Positions 8,940 to 18,798 of a stretch of DNA of 64,000 bases are shown one piece after another. The DNA lies in assembly GCA_018268755.1 (NCBI GenBank), contig JAFDVW010000011.1, positions 148,343 through 212,342 on the forward strand, in the 5' to 3' direction. How positions within the stretch are numbered: position 1 is the first letter of the stretch; every line of letters begins with the position of its first letter. The stretch is from Acidobacteriota bacterium (GTDB lineage: Bacteria > Acidobacteriota > Terriglobia > Terriglobales > Acidobacteriaceae). Below the pieces are notes generated by a model. It searched no databases and was not told where the DNA came from. It was given only the letters and a program-made list of their open reading frames with translations. The position numbers and the translations under genes were made by a program.

Positions 8940-9360
8940 ACGGCCTCCAGTGGCTCACGCTTCGCAGATCGAAATGCCCGGGTTCTTAGAATCACTTTCC
9001 CGCCGCATGATTCAAGCACGGCAGGTGTCCATGATGGGGCCCGATAGGGTTCGAGTGGACCTTGGGAGTTGCTACCAGAGCCGGAGTGGCCGTACTGCAC
9101 CTTAGAAGGAAGACGTCAAGGTCCGCTGGAAACCTTGCCCGTCCAGCCCACTATACACCAATACTCGCAGACCTCGACCCCGTGCCCCGTTCGCTTATCA
9201 GGACCTGGTCGATATAGGAGAAATCCACGCGCGGTCTTCCCCGGTCCCGAGGTGCGTAGGAATTCTGTGAAACTGTTATGGGGACGAAGGAGAAATTGGC
9301 CCTGCGACCATGCGTATGGCGTATCATGTAGCGCCAAAGGAGAAGCTATCCCTCGCAACT
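8940..9360. other. 421-base intergenic region before the GH9 gene
   Basis: No gene is recognised. It holds the upstream region of the minus-strand membrane protein and the leader of the GH9 gene, including a Shine-Dalgarno-like AAAGGAG near 9336. Short frames here lack coding character. No good -35/-10 pair was found. Confidence 0.4.
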
Positions 9361-11997
9361 ATGTTTCCGCAAATCAGAGTTTGTCTCGTCTTGGCCCTGC
9401 TCTCGGCCCCAGGCTTGTTCGGCGCTGATTTTGCTATGAAGGTGACCGACAAGAACTATCTCGACACTCAGGGCTTCAGCGTTTTTCTCTACGACAGCAC
9501 TTACCACCCCGTCTTTGTCGATCAGAAAAATACTGCCATGGAAATGATTCTCCACGGCCAACGTGTCGCCACCAACGGCGACGTGCGCCTGATGCCAACG
9601 CCCGAGCAGTGGGACCTGGTGGCGAGCCTCAAGAGTCGTCAGGCCGATAAGGAGAACAATCGGCTCACCGCCGACCTTGCCTTCCCAACTTTTGATTTCC
9701 GTTACACGCTTGAAGTCGCTGCCGAACCAGGTGGCGTGCGGGTCAGCATTCATCTCGACAAGCCACTGCCCCAGAAGCTGGCGGGCCGTGCGGGCTTCAA
9801 CCTGGAGTTTCTGCCCTCGATCTACATGGGCAAGGCATATCTCGTGGACGGGACCCGGGCCGGCATCTTTCCGCGAACGCCCAATGACCCGATGGTCAAA
9901 GTATTACCCCTGGCGGATGAGCCCAAGAAGGCCTATTACCTGGAAGACTGGGATAAAGCCAAGGGATACACTCAGCCACTACCGTTCGCACAGGGCAAAA
10001 GCATTACCCTGGGGCTCGACGATGCGCTGGCCCGAATCACCGTAAAGTCGGATACGGCCGATCTCATGCTGTTCGACGGACGCAACCGCGCACAGAACGG
10101 CTGGTTCGTTTTGCGTTCGCTGATCCCTGCCGGCAAGACCACGGGAGCCATCGTATGGCACATTCGGCCGGACGTGATTCCGAATTGGACCCGCCCGCCC
10201 ATGATCGCGCACAGCCAGGTCGGTTATGCCCCCGGATTCTCCAAGGTGGCAGTCCTCGAACTGGACCCGAAGTACAGCGGTCCGAAGCGGGCCACCGTGC
10301 TGCGCCTGGTGGAGGACGGATCGTACAAGCAGGTATTCGAGGGCCCGATCACGCCTTCCACGCCATGGCTCCGCTATGTTTATTCGAAGTTCGACTTCAC
10401 CCCGGTGAAGGATCCGGGACTTTACGTCATTGAGTATGACGGCCGGCGGACGGCCCCCTTTCGTATCGCGGACGACGTTTACGCGAACATATGGCAGGAC
10501 AGCCTCGACCACCACATTGCCGCGCAGATGGATCATGTTTCCGTTCGCGAAGGTTACCGCCTATGGCATGGAGCTTCGCATCTGGATGACGGCCGGCTGG
10601 CGCCGGTGCTGGGGGAACAGTTCGACGGCTGGAATCAGGCAACCTCGATGGAAGGGAAGTACAAAGGTGGAGATCACATTCCAGGGATGAACGTTGGCGG
10701 CTGGTACGATGCCGGAGACTTCGATCTCGAGGAACCCGCGCAACTCAGTGTGATCCAGAGCCTGGCATTGGCCTATCGTGAATTTCATCTCGACTATGAC
10801 GAGCTTAGTGTGGACGAAGCCGCCCGGGAGGTGGAAATGCACCGTCCCGACGGCGTCCCCGATACGGTCCAGCAGGTCAAACACGGGGCGCTGCTCATCC
10901 TGGCGCAGTTCCACCATATCGGGCACGCGATCCGCGGGACCCATGAGCCTGACTTGCGCCAATATACCCAACTGGGAGATGGAGCTTCAAAGACGGACGG
11001 CCGGATCTACGATCCGAAATTAGCTCCGAACCAGGTACAGGGCGACTACTCCGGGAAGCCGGACGATCGTTGGATCTTCACCTCCAATAATCCATTTTTT
11101 CAATGGAACGCCATCGCTGCATTGGCGGCGGCGGCCGATGTGATGAAGGGGTGGGACGATGCATTCGCGAAAGACTGCCTCGATACCGCGATCCAAGCGT
11201 GGAACGAGGAGAAGGCCCATCCGACGGCAGAGGGCGGCGTCTTCGGCGGCGCTCCGGCAGGTGCTTCCGGCGGCGTTCTGGCGGCCTCTCAGGGAGTGGT
11301 GCCTGGAGCCGCGCCAACTCCGCCTCCACCCGGCTCTGGCCACCCAGATTTGGGCGTCGGGCTGGACTGGGCTGCGGCACTGGAATTGACCATCGCCACC
11401 CAGGGCGCCGAACCCTACAAGTCTCGACTGCAGGAATTATTTTCTCAGGTGATTACGCCGCAGCACATGGAGCATCACGGCTGGACCGCGGTCCGGGCAT
11501 TGCCTTACCTGGACGCGAGCGCGAAAGATCAAATGCGGCAAGCGGTGAAGGCCTACATGGCGGGCTTGGACAAGGGGTTGGATGCCACCCCGTTCGGCGT
11601 GCCGCCCAGCCTGGGGACTTGGGGCGGATCGGGCGCCGTGGTAGACATGGCCATCCGAATGTATTTCCTGCACAAGGCATTCCCCGATCTTGTTGGCCCG
11701 GAATACACCCTGCGCGCCGTGAACTACATTCTCGGTACCCACCCAGTCTCTAGTACCTCGTATGTGGCTGGGGTCGGAACCGTGTCAAAGATCCAGACCT
11801 ACAGCAACAACCGGGGCGACAACTCCTACATTCCCGGGGCGGTAATTCCGGGATACATCATCATCAAGCCGGATTTTCCGGAGTGCATCGACGACTACGG
11901 ATTTCTTTGGTTTGAGGATGAGGCGGTGGTGGCCGGATCGGCCAGCTGGGTCGTGGCCGGCAACGCCGCGGAAGCCATCATTAAGGAATCGAAGTAG
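9361..11997 (+). CDS. Secreted glycoside hydrolase family 9 (endoglucanase-like) protein
   Basis: The chosen ATG gives a signal peptide (MFPQIRVCLVLALLSAPGLFGA); the open frame extends upstream to 9310. The 878-residue product has an N-terminal beta domain unlike standard modules (about 20-270), a CelD-type Ig-like domain beginning near residue 280 (SQVGYAPGFSKVAVLE), then a GH9 (alpha/alpha)6 barrel. Catalytic-base aspartates lie in GGWYDAGDFD (D450, D453), and the acid is probably E852 or E854 in LWFEDEAVV. GH9 enzymes hydrolyse beta-1,4-glucans by inversion. An unusual Gly/Ala/Pro-rich stretch (about 625-663) interrupts the barrel. It is a single gene, so its target is inferred as plant or microbial beta-glucan. 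Confidence 0.88.
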   Translation: MFPQIRVCLVLALLSAPGLFGADFAMKVTDKNYLDTQGFSVFLYDSTYHPVFVDQKNTAMEMILHGQRVATNGDVRLMPTPEQWDLVASLKSRQADKENNRLTADLAFPTFDFRYTLEVAAEPGGVRVSIHLDKPLPQKLAGRAGFNLEFLPSIYMGKAYLVDGTRAGIFPRTPNDPMVKVLPLADEPKKAYYLEDWDKAKGYTQPLPFAQGKSITLGLDDALARITVKSDTADLMLFDGRNRAQNGWFVLRSLIPAGKTTGAIVWHIRPDVIPNWTRPPMIAHSQVGYAPGFSKVAVLELDPKYSGPKRATVLRLVEDGSYKQVFEGPITPSTPWLRYVYSKFDFTPVKDPGLYVIEYDGRRTAPFRIADDVYANIWQDSLDHHIAAQMDHVSVREGYRLWHGASHLDDGRLAPVLGEQFDGWNQATSMEGKYKGGDHIPGMNVGGWYDAGDFDLEEPAQLSVIQSLALAYREFHLDYDELSVDEAAREVEMHRPDGVPDTVQQVKHGALLILAQFHHIGHAIRGTHEPDLRQYTQLGDGASKTDGRIYDPKLAPNQVQGDYSGKPDDRWIFTSNNPFFQWNAIAALAAAADVMKGWDDAFAKDCLDTAIQAWNEEKAHPTAEGGVFGGAPAGASGGVLAASQGVVPGAAPTPPPPGSGHPDLGVGLDWAAALELTIATQGAEPYKSRLQELFSQVITPQHMEHHGWTAVRALPYLDASAKDQMRQAVKAYMAGLDKGLDATPFGVPPSLGTWGGSGAVVDMAIRMYFLHKAFPDLVGPEYTLRAVNYILGTHPVSSTSYVAGVGTVSKIQTYSNNRGDNSYIPGAVIPGYIIIKPDFPECIDDYGFLWFEDEAVVAGSASWVVAGNAAEAIIKESK

Positions 11998-12033
11998 GCA
12001 TAAACTCCCGCAAATCAAGCTAAACAGGGCCGC

Positions 12034-12062
12034 TTGACAAGTTCTCGTCCGGGGCGCAGAAT
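12034..12062 (+). promoter_or_regulatory. Probable promoter of the imuA-imuB-dnaE2 operon
   Basis: TTGACA (12034-12039), a 17-base spacer and CAGAAT (12057-12062) lie 45 bases before the imuA start. SOS (LexA) control is usual for this operon, but no LexA box that I can name with confidence was seen. Confidence 0.55.
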
Positions 12063-12106
12063 CGTATTCTTGAAAGCGAACAAAAGGCGAAAATAGAGTC
12101 CCGCCT

Positions 12107-12799
12107 ATGCCAGCCCTTGCCCTGCTTCGTGCCCAGATCGAAAGCCGTATCCCTTCCGCCTTTGCCCCCATGCGGAGGCCGGAAACCCCCAGGATTTTGA
12201 CCGGAATTGCCGGGGTGGACTCCCTTACCGAGGGCGGCATTCCGATGCAGGCCTTGAGCGAGATTTGCGGGTCGGGGAAAACTACGGTTTTGCTTTCACT
12301 TCTGGCCCAGGCTTCCCGCCAGCATTATTGCGCGCTGGTCGATGCCCGCGATTCCTTTGATCCGGAAACGGCGAAAGCTGCGGGCGCTGATTTCTCGCGG
12401 TTGCTTTGGGTGCGCTGTGGCAAGTCCCGGCAAAAACTTCCGCCGCTCGAACAAGCCTTCAAAGTCGCGGACATGCTCTTACAAAGCAGCGGCTTCGGAT
12501 TGATTGCCGTAGATTTAGGTGACATTGGGGAGAAAGCCCTGCGAAAAGTGCCGCTTTCTTCCTGGTTTCGTTTCAGCCGTGTGGTAGAGAACCAGCCCAC
12601 GGCTTTGGTCTTCCTCGAGCGCCAGCCGCATGCCACCAGTTGCGCCCGGCTGGTGCTGCAATTGAGCACTGCGTCCGCGAACATTGCCGGGAACCTGCTT
12701 ACCGGATTCACCTTGCACGCCGATGTTGTCCGCACGCGCGAGAAGAAACATGCACAGTCGGCGGCTGCCTCCTTTCTGGTCAAAACCCAATGGGCCTGA
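12107..12799 (+). CDS. imuA: ImuA-type RecA-like mutasome accessory protein
   Basis: The 230-residue protein sits immediately before imuB and dnaE2, which is the conserved mutasome order. RecA-like features are visible: TGIAGVDSLTEGGIP near residue 32, the ATP-loop region E52-I-C-G-S-G-K-T-T60, and a Walker-B-like strand GLIAVDLGDIG near 130. The loop is odd. Only one residue separates the glycine from GKT instead of the four of a normal G-x4-GKT, so ATP binding may be weakened or lost. ImuA-type proteins connect the translesion polymerase pair to RecA or the clamp in induced mutagenesis. The stop is three bases from the imuB ATG. Confidence 0.82.
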   Translation: MPALALLRAQIESRIPSAFAPMRRPETPRILTGIAGVDSLTEGGIPMQALSEICGSGKTTVLLSLLAQASRQHYCALVDARDSFDPETAKAAGADFSRLLWVRCGKSRQKLPPLEQAFKVADMLLQSSGFGLIAVDLGDIGEKALRKVPLSSWFRFSRVVENQPTALVFLERQPHATSCARLVLQLSTASANIAGNLLTGFTLHADVVRTREKKHAQSAAASFLVKTQWA

Positions 12800-12802
12800 C
12801 GT

Positions 12803-14347
12803 ATGTTTGCGTGCATCTTTATTCCCGATTTTCCCGTGCAGGCCAGTCTGTTGCCGGAAACAAAAGAGACCCGCGACCGCCTGCGATGCCGGCCGGTGGC
12901 GATCTTTGACGGGCCATCGAATCTTCCTCGAATCGCCGCCATCAATGATTCTGCGAGAGCTCTGGGGATCGAGCCGGGGATGACCCGGCTCCAGGTGGAA
13001 ACTTATGGAGGGGTGCAGTTGCGGGAGCGTTTCGCCGACCTGGAAGACGAGGCGCAAGAGGTGTTACTCGAATGTGGCAAGGCCTTTTCTCCGGTCCTCG
13101 AATCGACGTTTCCCGGAGCGGTGCTTCTGGATTTGGCCGGTACCCAACGCCTGTTTGGGGTCCCGCAGCATACGGCCTGCAAAATTGCTGTACGCGTCCG
13201 GCAGGCGGGGTTGCATCCTCAGATTGCCGTGGCCGCCAATCCCGATGCGGCCCTCTATGCGGCGCAGGGATTTCCTGGCATTACGGTAATTGCCCAGGGC
13301 GAGGAAGCTCGAACTCTTGCGCCTTTGCCGATCGGCCTGCTGCCGCTTACGCCCGCCCGGCTCGATACCTTGCAAGCCTGGGGTATCCACACCTTCGGCG
13401 CATTGGCGGCCTTGCCTTCCGTCGCCCTGGTCGAGCGGCTGGGGCAAGAGGGCTTTGCACTGCAAAATCTGGCGCAGGGACGCGCCGCAAGAACATTGCG
13501 GCCCATCGCAGCTCCCCCGGCTTTTAACGCCAGCTACGAATTTGACGATCCGGTAGAGACCCTGGAATCGTTGGCCTTCGTTTTGAATCGGCTCCTCGAT
13601 GAGCTGTGCGCGGACCTGATTTCCCATGCGCTATCAACCAATGAATTAAAGCTGACACTCTATCTCGAAGTCATGCAGCGACGGCACGACGGGCGGGATG
13701 AGCGAAGCGGCGAAGAATATGTCCATCACTGGAAGCTGCCCGTTGCCACGCAGGACCACGCCTTGCTGTTTACGCTCATGCGGCTGGACCTGGAGCGCAA
13801 CACGTTTTCCGCGCCCGTCCGGGAAATTTTCCTCGAAGCGGTGCCGAGCAAGCCCCGTCTGGCGCAGGGCAATCTATTTGCTCCGCCCTCGCCCGAAGCC
13901 GAAAAGCTCGAAATTACTCTCGCCCGCATTCGCGGCGTGGTGGGGGTGACAGATGAGGAGCAATGCAACTGTGCCGGAATGCCCCGCCTGGTGGACACGC
14001 ATCGCCCGGACGCCTTTTCCGTGGATGCATTCTCCAGCGCAAAACCAGGGAGCACAACCGTTTCCGCCCTCGCGCCCATGATTGCTTTGCGGGCTTTTCG
14101 GCCTGCGCTGGAAAGTGCGGTGGAGCTTACCGGCAACACTCCACACTTTGTACGCTTGTGGAAGAAATACCGCCGCGTGCTGGCCGCTTCCGGCCCCTGG
14201 TGCAGCTCAGGAGACTGGTGGAAGGATTCCATCTGGTCCCGCGAAGAGTGGGACGTGGCCCTGCAGACCACCGACGGGGTCGGCTACTACCGGATTTATC
14301 TCGACCGGATCAAAAAACAATGGTTTGTGGCCGGAGTCTTTGATTAG
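12803..14347 (+). CDS. imuB: ImuB, catalytically defective Y-family polymerase-like mutasome subunit
   Basis: This 514-residue protein has a Y-family polymerase fold: an N-terminal strand FACIFIPDFPVQA, the palm motif VLLDLAGTQRLFG and a little-finger region. The catalytic aspartate of DinB-type enzymes in the first motif is replaced and the second acidic pair is absent, as known for ImuB. A canonical beta-clamp-binding pentapeptide, Q355-G-N-L-F359, follows the little-finger domain. The C-terminal 120 residues include W-rich segments (SGDWWKDSIWSREEW) typical of ImuB tails. It is thought to recruit DnaE2 to the clamp after DNA damage. It is co-transcribed between imuA (3 bases) and dnaE2 (17 bases). 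Confidence 0.92.
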   Translation: MFACIFIPDFPVQASLLPETKETRDRLRCRPVAIFDGPSNLPRIAAINDSARALGIEPGMTRLQVETYGGVQLRERFADLEDEAQEVLLECGKAFSPVLESTFPGAVLLDLAGTQRLFGVPQHTACKIAVRVRQAGLHPQIAVAANPDAALYAAQGFPGITVIAQGEEARTLAPLPIGLLPLTPARLDTLQAWGIHTFGALAALPSVALVERLGQEGFALQNLAQGRAARTLRPIAAPPAFNASYEFDDPVETLESLAFVLNRLLDELCADLISHALSTNELKLTLYLEVMQRRHDGRDERSGEEYVHHWKLPVATQDHALLFTLMRLDLERNTFSAPVREIFLEAVPSKPRLAQGNLFAPPSPEAEKLEITLARIRGVVGVTDEEQCNCAGMPRLVDTHRPDAFSVDAFSSAKPGSTTVSALAPMIALRAFRPALESAVELTGNTPHFVRLWKKYRRVLAASGPWCSSGDWWKDSIWSREEWDVALQTTDGVGYYRIYLDRIKKQWFVAGVFD

Positions 14348-14364
14348 AGCGCGACTTAAATCCG

Positions 14365-17300
14365 ATGCCCTACGTCGAATTACACGCACGGTCTGCCTTT
14401 ACGTTTCTGGAAGGCGCCTCTTTGCCCGAGACACTTATTCAGGTGGGCTCGCGGTTCGACATGCCCGCCATGGCGCTCCTCGACCGCAACGGTGTCTACG
14501 GCTCGCCGCGCTTTCATCTGGCGGCGAAACGAGCAGGCCTGAAGGCCCGTGTGGGCGCGGAATTGGGCCTGGTAGGGAATGGCAATCTGCCGGTGCTGGT
14601 CGAATGCCGCGCCGGTTACCAGAATTTGTGCCGGATCATCACCACGGCGAAATTGCGTACCGCCAAAAAAGAGCTGGCCACCTCCACCATCGAAGAATTG
14701 TACGGCCAGGCGCAGGGACTGATCTGTCTTACCGGGGATGAAAATGGCCCGTTGGCGCTGGCTCTGGCAAAAGGTGGAATCGAGGGCGGGCGAGAGATCC
14801 TTGACCGGCTCACCTCGATCTTCGGGCAGGGAAATGTGTACGTGGAGTTGCAGCGGCACGCCAACCGCTACCAGGAATCCCGCAACCAGGCCGCCATTCA
14901 GCTGGCGCGGGAACTGCGTCTGCCCCTGCTCGCGACCAATGGCGTGCTCTATGCCACGCCGGAAGAGAGGAGAATCGCAGATGTCTTTGCCTGCCTGAAA
15001 CATAAACGTCGCCTCGACACCGCAGGCCGCCTGCTATGTCCTAACGCGCAGCGCCAGGTTCGTAGTGCGGCGGAGATGCAGGCCCTCTTTCAGGATTTGC
15101 CCGAGGCCATTGCCCAAACCAGCGAACTTTCTTCGCGCCTGCAATTTTCTCTCGAAGACCTGGGCTACGAGTTTCCCCGTTATCCCGTCCCCGACGGCGA
15201 GACCATGGATTCATTTCTCCGGCAGCGTACCTGGGAGGGAGCGCGTTGCCGTTATCGTCCAGTGAGCGCCCGCGTACGTTCCCAGCTGGAAAAAGAACTG
15301 GGGTTGATCGAGCGCCTGAAACTCTCCGGCTACTTCCTGATTGTCTGGGATCTGGTGTGCTTCTGCGAACGCAATGGAATTCTGGTGCAAGGGCGCGGCT
15401 CCGCCGCCAACAGCGCCGTGTGCTATTCACTCGGGATCACGGCGATTGATCCGATTGGCATGGACCTGCTGTTTGAGCGGTTTCTGTCTGAGGAACGCGG
15501 AGAGTGGCCGGACATCGATCTTGATCTGCCCAGCGGGGATGAGCGCGAGAAGGTCATCCAGTACCTGTACGGAAAATATGGCAAGCGTGGCGCAGCCATG
15601 ACTGCCAATGTTTGTACCTATCGCGGACGTTCCGCCGCCCGTGAAATGGGAAAAGTTCTTGGCTTCGATGAACGCACGCTGGCCCGGCTTTCTTCGATCG
15701 TTGGCACCTGGGAGTGGCGCGATCCGAACGAAACCATGGACCGGCAATTCTCAAACTCGGGACTGGATGTCCGGCATCCGCAAATCGCCACCTATCTTGA
15801 CCTCTGTCAGCGCGTACAGGACCTGCCCCGGCATCTCAGCCAGCACTCGGGCGGCATGGTCGTCTGTCAGGGGCAGCTGGATTCCGTGGTGCCCCTCGAG
15901 CCGGCCACCATGCCGGGCCGCGTGGTCGTGCAGTGGGACAAAGACGATTGCGCTGATCTGGGGCTCATTAAGATCGACTTGCTGGGGTTGGGCATGATGG
16001 CTGTGCTGAAAGACAGCATCGGACTGATTCGCGACCATTATGGCGAGGAGATCGATCTGGCGCACCTGCCGCAGGACTGCCCGGACGTGTATGACACCAT
16101 CCGCAAGGCGGACACCATCGGGATGTTCCAGATTGAGAGCTGTGCGCAGATGGCATCGCTGCCGCGCAATAACCCCACCCGCTTTTATGATCTGGTTACG
16201 CAGGTGGCGCTCATCCGCCCCGGCCCCATCACCGGCGAAATGACCAGCCCCTATCTCAATCGGCGGCAGGGCAAGGAGCCGGTCACCTATCCGCACGAAT
16301 CGTTGGTCCCCGTCCTCAAGCGCACGCTGGGAGTCCCGCTCTTTCAGGAACAGCTCTTGAAGCTGGCCATGATCTGCGCCAACTTCAGCGGAGGGGAAGC
16401 GGAAGAGCTAAGACGCGCCTTGGGCAGCAAACGCTCCCAGCAAAGAATGCGTGAAATCGAGGCCAAACTGCGGGCCGGGATGACCACCAACCAGATTTCC
16501 CCCGAGACGCAGGAGCAGATCGTGAAATTCATCAGCTCCTTCGCGCTGTATGGGTTCCCCGAGTCGCATGCGGCCAGTTTTGCCCTGATCGCCTATGCCA
16601 GCGCGTTTCTTAAAGTCCGCTATCTTGCCGCCTTCACCGCCGCCCTGCTGAACAACTGGCCCATGGGCTTTTATCACCCTGCAACCATCGTGAAAGATGC
16701 GCAACGCCACGGCCTGCGGGTCAAACCCATCGATGCGACCTGCTCCCAGTGGGATTGCTCGCTGGAACAGGAAGATAACGCGATCAGCCTGCGTATGGGG
16801 CTGCGCTATGTGCGCGGGTTGCGACAGAGCGCTGCCGAAGTGCTGGTTGCGCAACGGGCGGCAAGGCCGTTCGCGTCGGTCGAAGATCTGCTGCTCCGTA
16901 CGCCGGAGTTAAGCAAAGACGGTCTCACCATGCTGGCGCGGATTGGGGCGCTTAACCATATCAGCGGCGCGAAGACCCTGCATCGCCGCGATGCCTTGTG
17001 GCAGGTAGAGCGCGCCGTTCGCCCCAGCGGGCCCTTACTGGAAGGCCTGGTCGAACCAGACGCCGCCTCGCCGCTTGCCCAGATGAACGTCGAGGAAAGG
17101 ATCGTGTCCGATTTTTATGGCACGGGGCTGACCACCGGTCCGCACGTCATGGCCTACCAGCGCGCCGCATTGCAAAGCCGAGGCATCCAGTCGGCGGCGG
17201 ACTTGAAGCACTATCCGAATGGGAAAGCTGCTACCGTTGCCGGATGCGTTATTACCCGCCAACGTCCCGGCACGGCAAAGGGCATCATCTTTATGACTTT

Positions 17301-17499
17301 AGAAGATGAGACTGGAACGGCGCGGGTCATCATCATGCCCGATTTCTACGAGAAGAACCGGATGACTGTGCTGCGGGAGCGCTTCGTTGTGGTTTCCGGC
17401 ATCGTGCAAAATCAAGATCAGGTTGTGCACGTGAAGGCGGAACGCATTTCTCCATTCCGGATCAGCGCCGCTGCAACGGCCTCACACGATTTCCATTGA
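14365..17499 (+). CDS. dnaE2: Error-prone DNA polymerase III alpha subunit DnaE2 (ImuC)
   Basis: The 1044-residue C-family polymerase begins with the PHP domain (YVELHARSAFTFLEGAS). The polymerase core includes GRGSAANSAVCYSLGIT and the catalytic aspartates in PDIDLDLPSGD (D383, D385, with D387 nearby). The finger segment FQIESCAQMASLPR and a C-terminal OB-fold (TVAGCVITRQRPGTAKG) follow. The length matches DnaE2 (about 1000-1080) rather than replicative DnaE1 (about 1160), and the position behind imuA-imuB confirms the call. It performs damage-induced translesion synthesis. Expression is likely SOS-controlled, but no LexA site could be assigned here. Confidence 0.95.
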   Translation: MPYVELHARSAFTFLEGASLPETLIQVGSRFDMPAMALLDRNGVYGSPRFHLAAKRAGLKARVGAELGLVGNGNLPVLVECRAGYQNLCRIITTAKLRTAKKELATSTIEELYGQAQGLICLTGDENGPLALALAKGGIEGGREILDRLTSIFGQGNVYVELQRHANRYQESRNQAAIQLARELRLPLLATNGVLYATPEERRIADVFACLKHKRRLDTAGRLLCPNAQRQVRSAAEMQALFQDLPEAIAQTSELSSRLQFSLEDLGYEFPRYPVPDGETMDSFLRQRTWEGARCRYRPVSARVRSQLEKELGLIERLKLSGYFLIVWDLVCFCERNGILVQGRGSAANSAVCYSLGITAIDPIGMDLLFERFLSEERGEWPDIDLDLPSGDEREKVIQYLYGKYGKRGAAMTANVCTYRGRSAAREMGKVLGFDERTLARLSSIVGTWEWRDPNETMDRQFSNSGLDVRHPQIATYLDLCQRVQDLPRHLSQHSGGMVVCQGQLDSVVPLEPATMPGRVVVQWDKDDCADLGLIKIDLLGLGMMAVLKDSIGLIRDHYGEEIDLAHLPQDCPDVYDTIRKADTIGMFQIESCAQMASLPRNNPTRFYDLVTQVALIRPGPITGEMTSPYLNRRQGKEPVTYPHESLVPVLKRTLGVPLFQEQLLKLAMICANFSGGEAEELRRALGSKRSQQRMREIEAKLRAGMTTNQISPETQEQIVKFISSFALYGFPESHAASFALIAYASAFLKVRYLAAFTAALLNNWPMGFYHPATIVKDAQRHGLRVKPIDATCSQWDCSLEQEDNAISLRMGLRYVRGLRQSAAEVLVAQRAARPFASVEDLLLRTPELSKDGLTMLARIGALNHISGAKTLHRRDALWQVERAVRPSGPLLEGLVEPDAASPLAQMNVEERIVSDFYGTGLTTGPHVMAYQRAALQSRGIQSAADLKHYPNGKAATVAGCVITRQRPGTAKGIIFMTLEDETGTARVIIMPDFYEKNRMTVLRERFVVVSGIVQNQDQVVHVKAERISPFRISAAATASHDFH

Positions 17500-17513
17500 T
17501 TTAGGCCGCCGCC

Positions 17514-17549
17514 GGCGGGACGAAATTTTCCAGGCAATTCCGTCCCGCC
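17514..17549. terminator. Inverted repeat between convergent dnaE2 and msrA
   Basis: GGCGGGACG (17514-17522) pairs perfectly with CGTCCCGCC (17541-17549). Pairing continues inward through AAATT/AATTC with one mismatch and an eight-base loop. There is no strong T-run on the plus side. The convergent position suggests a bidirectional terminator. Confidence 0.6.
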
Positions 17550-17564
17550 ATGGCTGGGGACTTC

Positions 17565-18092
17565 TTACCGGGGCGAGGTCTGTGGCTCTTCCGCCTTGCG
17601 GGCGGGAAGCTTCCAATTGGGTCTAAGGTAATGGCAGGTGTATCCGTTGGGATAGCGTTCCAGATAGTCCTGATGTTCGGGCTCCGCTTCCCAGAAGTCG
17701 CCGGCCGCCTTTACTTCAGTGACCACTTTGCCGGGCCAGAGACCGGACGCGTTGACCTCGGCGATGGTCTCTTCCGCGGTCCGCTTCTGTTCTTCGCTGA
17801 TGTAGAAGATCGCGGAGCGGTAACTCGTGCCCTGGTCGTTGCCCTGGCGATTGCGGGTTGTGGGATCGTGGATCTGAAAGAAAAACTCCAGCAATTGCCG
17901 GTAACTCAACTTCTGTGGATCAAAGATGATCTCGATGGCTTCGGCATGGTTGCCATGGTGGTGGTAGGTGGCGTTGGGTACATCGCCCCCACTGTAGCCC
18001 ACACGCGTCGAACTGACGCCCGGCAAGCGGCGGACCAGGTCCTGCATTCCCCAGAAGCACCCGCCGGCCAGAATCGCTCGTTCTTGAGTCAT
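17565..18092 (-). CDS. msrA: Peptide-methionine (S)-S-oxide reductase MsrA
   Basis: The 175-residue protein opens with the MsrA signature [12 protein letters not shown], whose Cys in GCFWG is the catalytic residue. It continues with the family strand [14 protein letters not shown] and HAEAIEI. MsrA reduces the S-epimer of methionine sulfoxide in oxidised proteins. It lies three bases downstream of msrB on the same strand, so the two epimer-specific repair enzymes are made together. No signal peptide is visible, so it is cytoplasmic. Confidence 0.96.
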   Translation of the reverse strand: MTQERAILAGGCFWGMQDLVRRLPGVSSTRVGYSGGDVPNATYHHHGNHAEAIEIIFDPQKLSYRQLLEFFFQIHDPTTRNRQGNDQGTSYRSAIFYISEEQKRTAEETIAEVNASGLWPGKVVTEVKAAGDFWEAEPEHQDYLERYPNGYTCHYLRPNWKLPARKAEEPQTSPR

Positions 18093-18095
18093 GGA

Positions 18096-18551
18096 TTATT
18101 CCTTTCCTGTATCTTCGAATAACTTTTTGTACTCGCCATAGCCTTCGCTCTCCAGTTCCTCCAGGGGAATAAAGCGCAAGGCGGCGGAGTTAATGCAATA
18201 GCGCAATCCGCCCTGGGCCCGCGGGCCATCCTCGAAAACGTGGCCCAGGTGGCTGTCCGCATGGCTCGAGCGCACCTCGGTGCGGACCATGCCGTGGCTG
18301 GAATCGACCCGCTCTTCGACGTTTTCCGACGCCAAGGGCTTGGTGAAGCTGGGCCAGCCGCATCCGCTCTCAAACTTGTCGAGCGAGGAAAATAACGGCT
18401 CGCCGGAAACCACATCGACGTATATTCCGGGCTCTTCATGGTCCCAAAAAGCGTTCTGAAAGGGACGTTCCGTAGCATTTTGCTGCGTGACCCGGAACTG
18501 CTCAGGAGTCAGCCGGGCGATCGTTTCTTGGTTTTTGCTGTAGGCGGGCAT
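18096..18551 (-). CDS. msrB: Peptide-methionine (R)-S-oxide reductase MsrB, zinc-less form
   Basis: The open frame reaches 18641, but the ATG ending at 18551 gives the standard start ([19 protein letters not shown]) and a normal 151-residue MsrB. Present are [18 protein letters not shown] and the catalytic Cys in RYCINSAAL. The two CxxC pairs that bind structural zinc in many MsrBs are replaced ([11 protein letters not shown] and [10 protein letters not shown]), so this is the zinc-less type. It reduces the R-epimer of methionine sulfoxide and is the first gene of an msrB-msrA operon. Confidence 0.94.
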   Translation of the reverse strand: MPAYSKNQETIARLTPEQFRVTQQNATERPFQNAFWDHEEPGIYVDVVSGEPLFSSLDKFESGCGWPSFTKPLASENVEERVDSSHGMVRTEVRSSHADSHLGHVFEDGPRAQGGLRYCINSAALRFIPLEELESEGYGEYKKLFEDTGKE

Positions 18552-18798
18552 TCGCTCAATTCCTCCGCGGGGCGCTGCTCGGGCGACCTCCAGCCTGGCA
18601 ACGCATACGGTTAGATGACAGACACCGCCCAAAAGACGCAATTTTAGCCCCCGCCCCTTTCCCCAGCGAAAGGCCCCAAACAGGCAGGATTATGGGGGCC
18701 CGCTCCAGCCCAGCCCTTATCGTCCGAACAACGGGCTCAGCCAAGCAGAACGCAGGGGAGAGACCACGAAGTCCCGGTCCCGGTGGTAGACTACTGCG

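Noticed and set aside
12040..12106. Possible LexA box before imuA
   Set aside because: GTTC- and GAAC-like fragments occur, but no spacing matches a LexA motif I can name.
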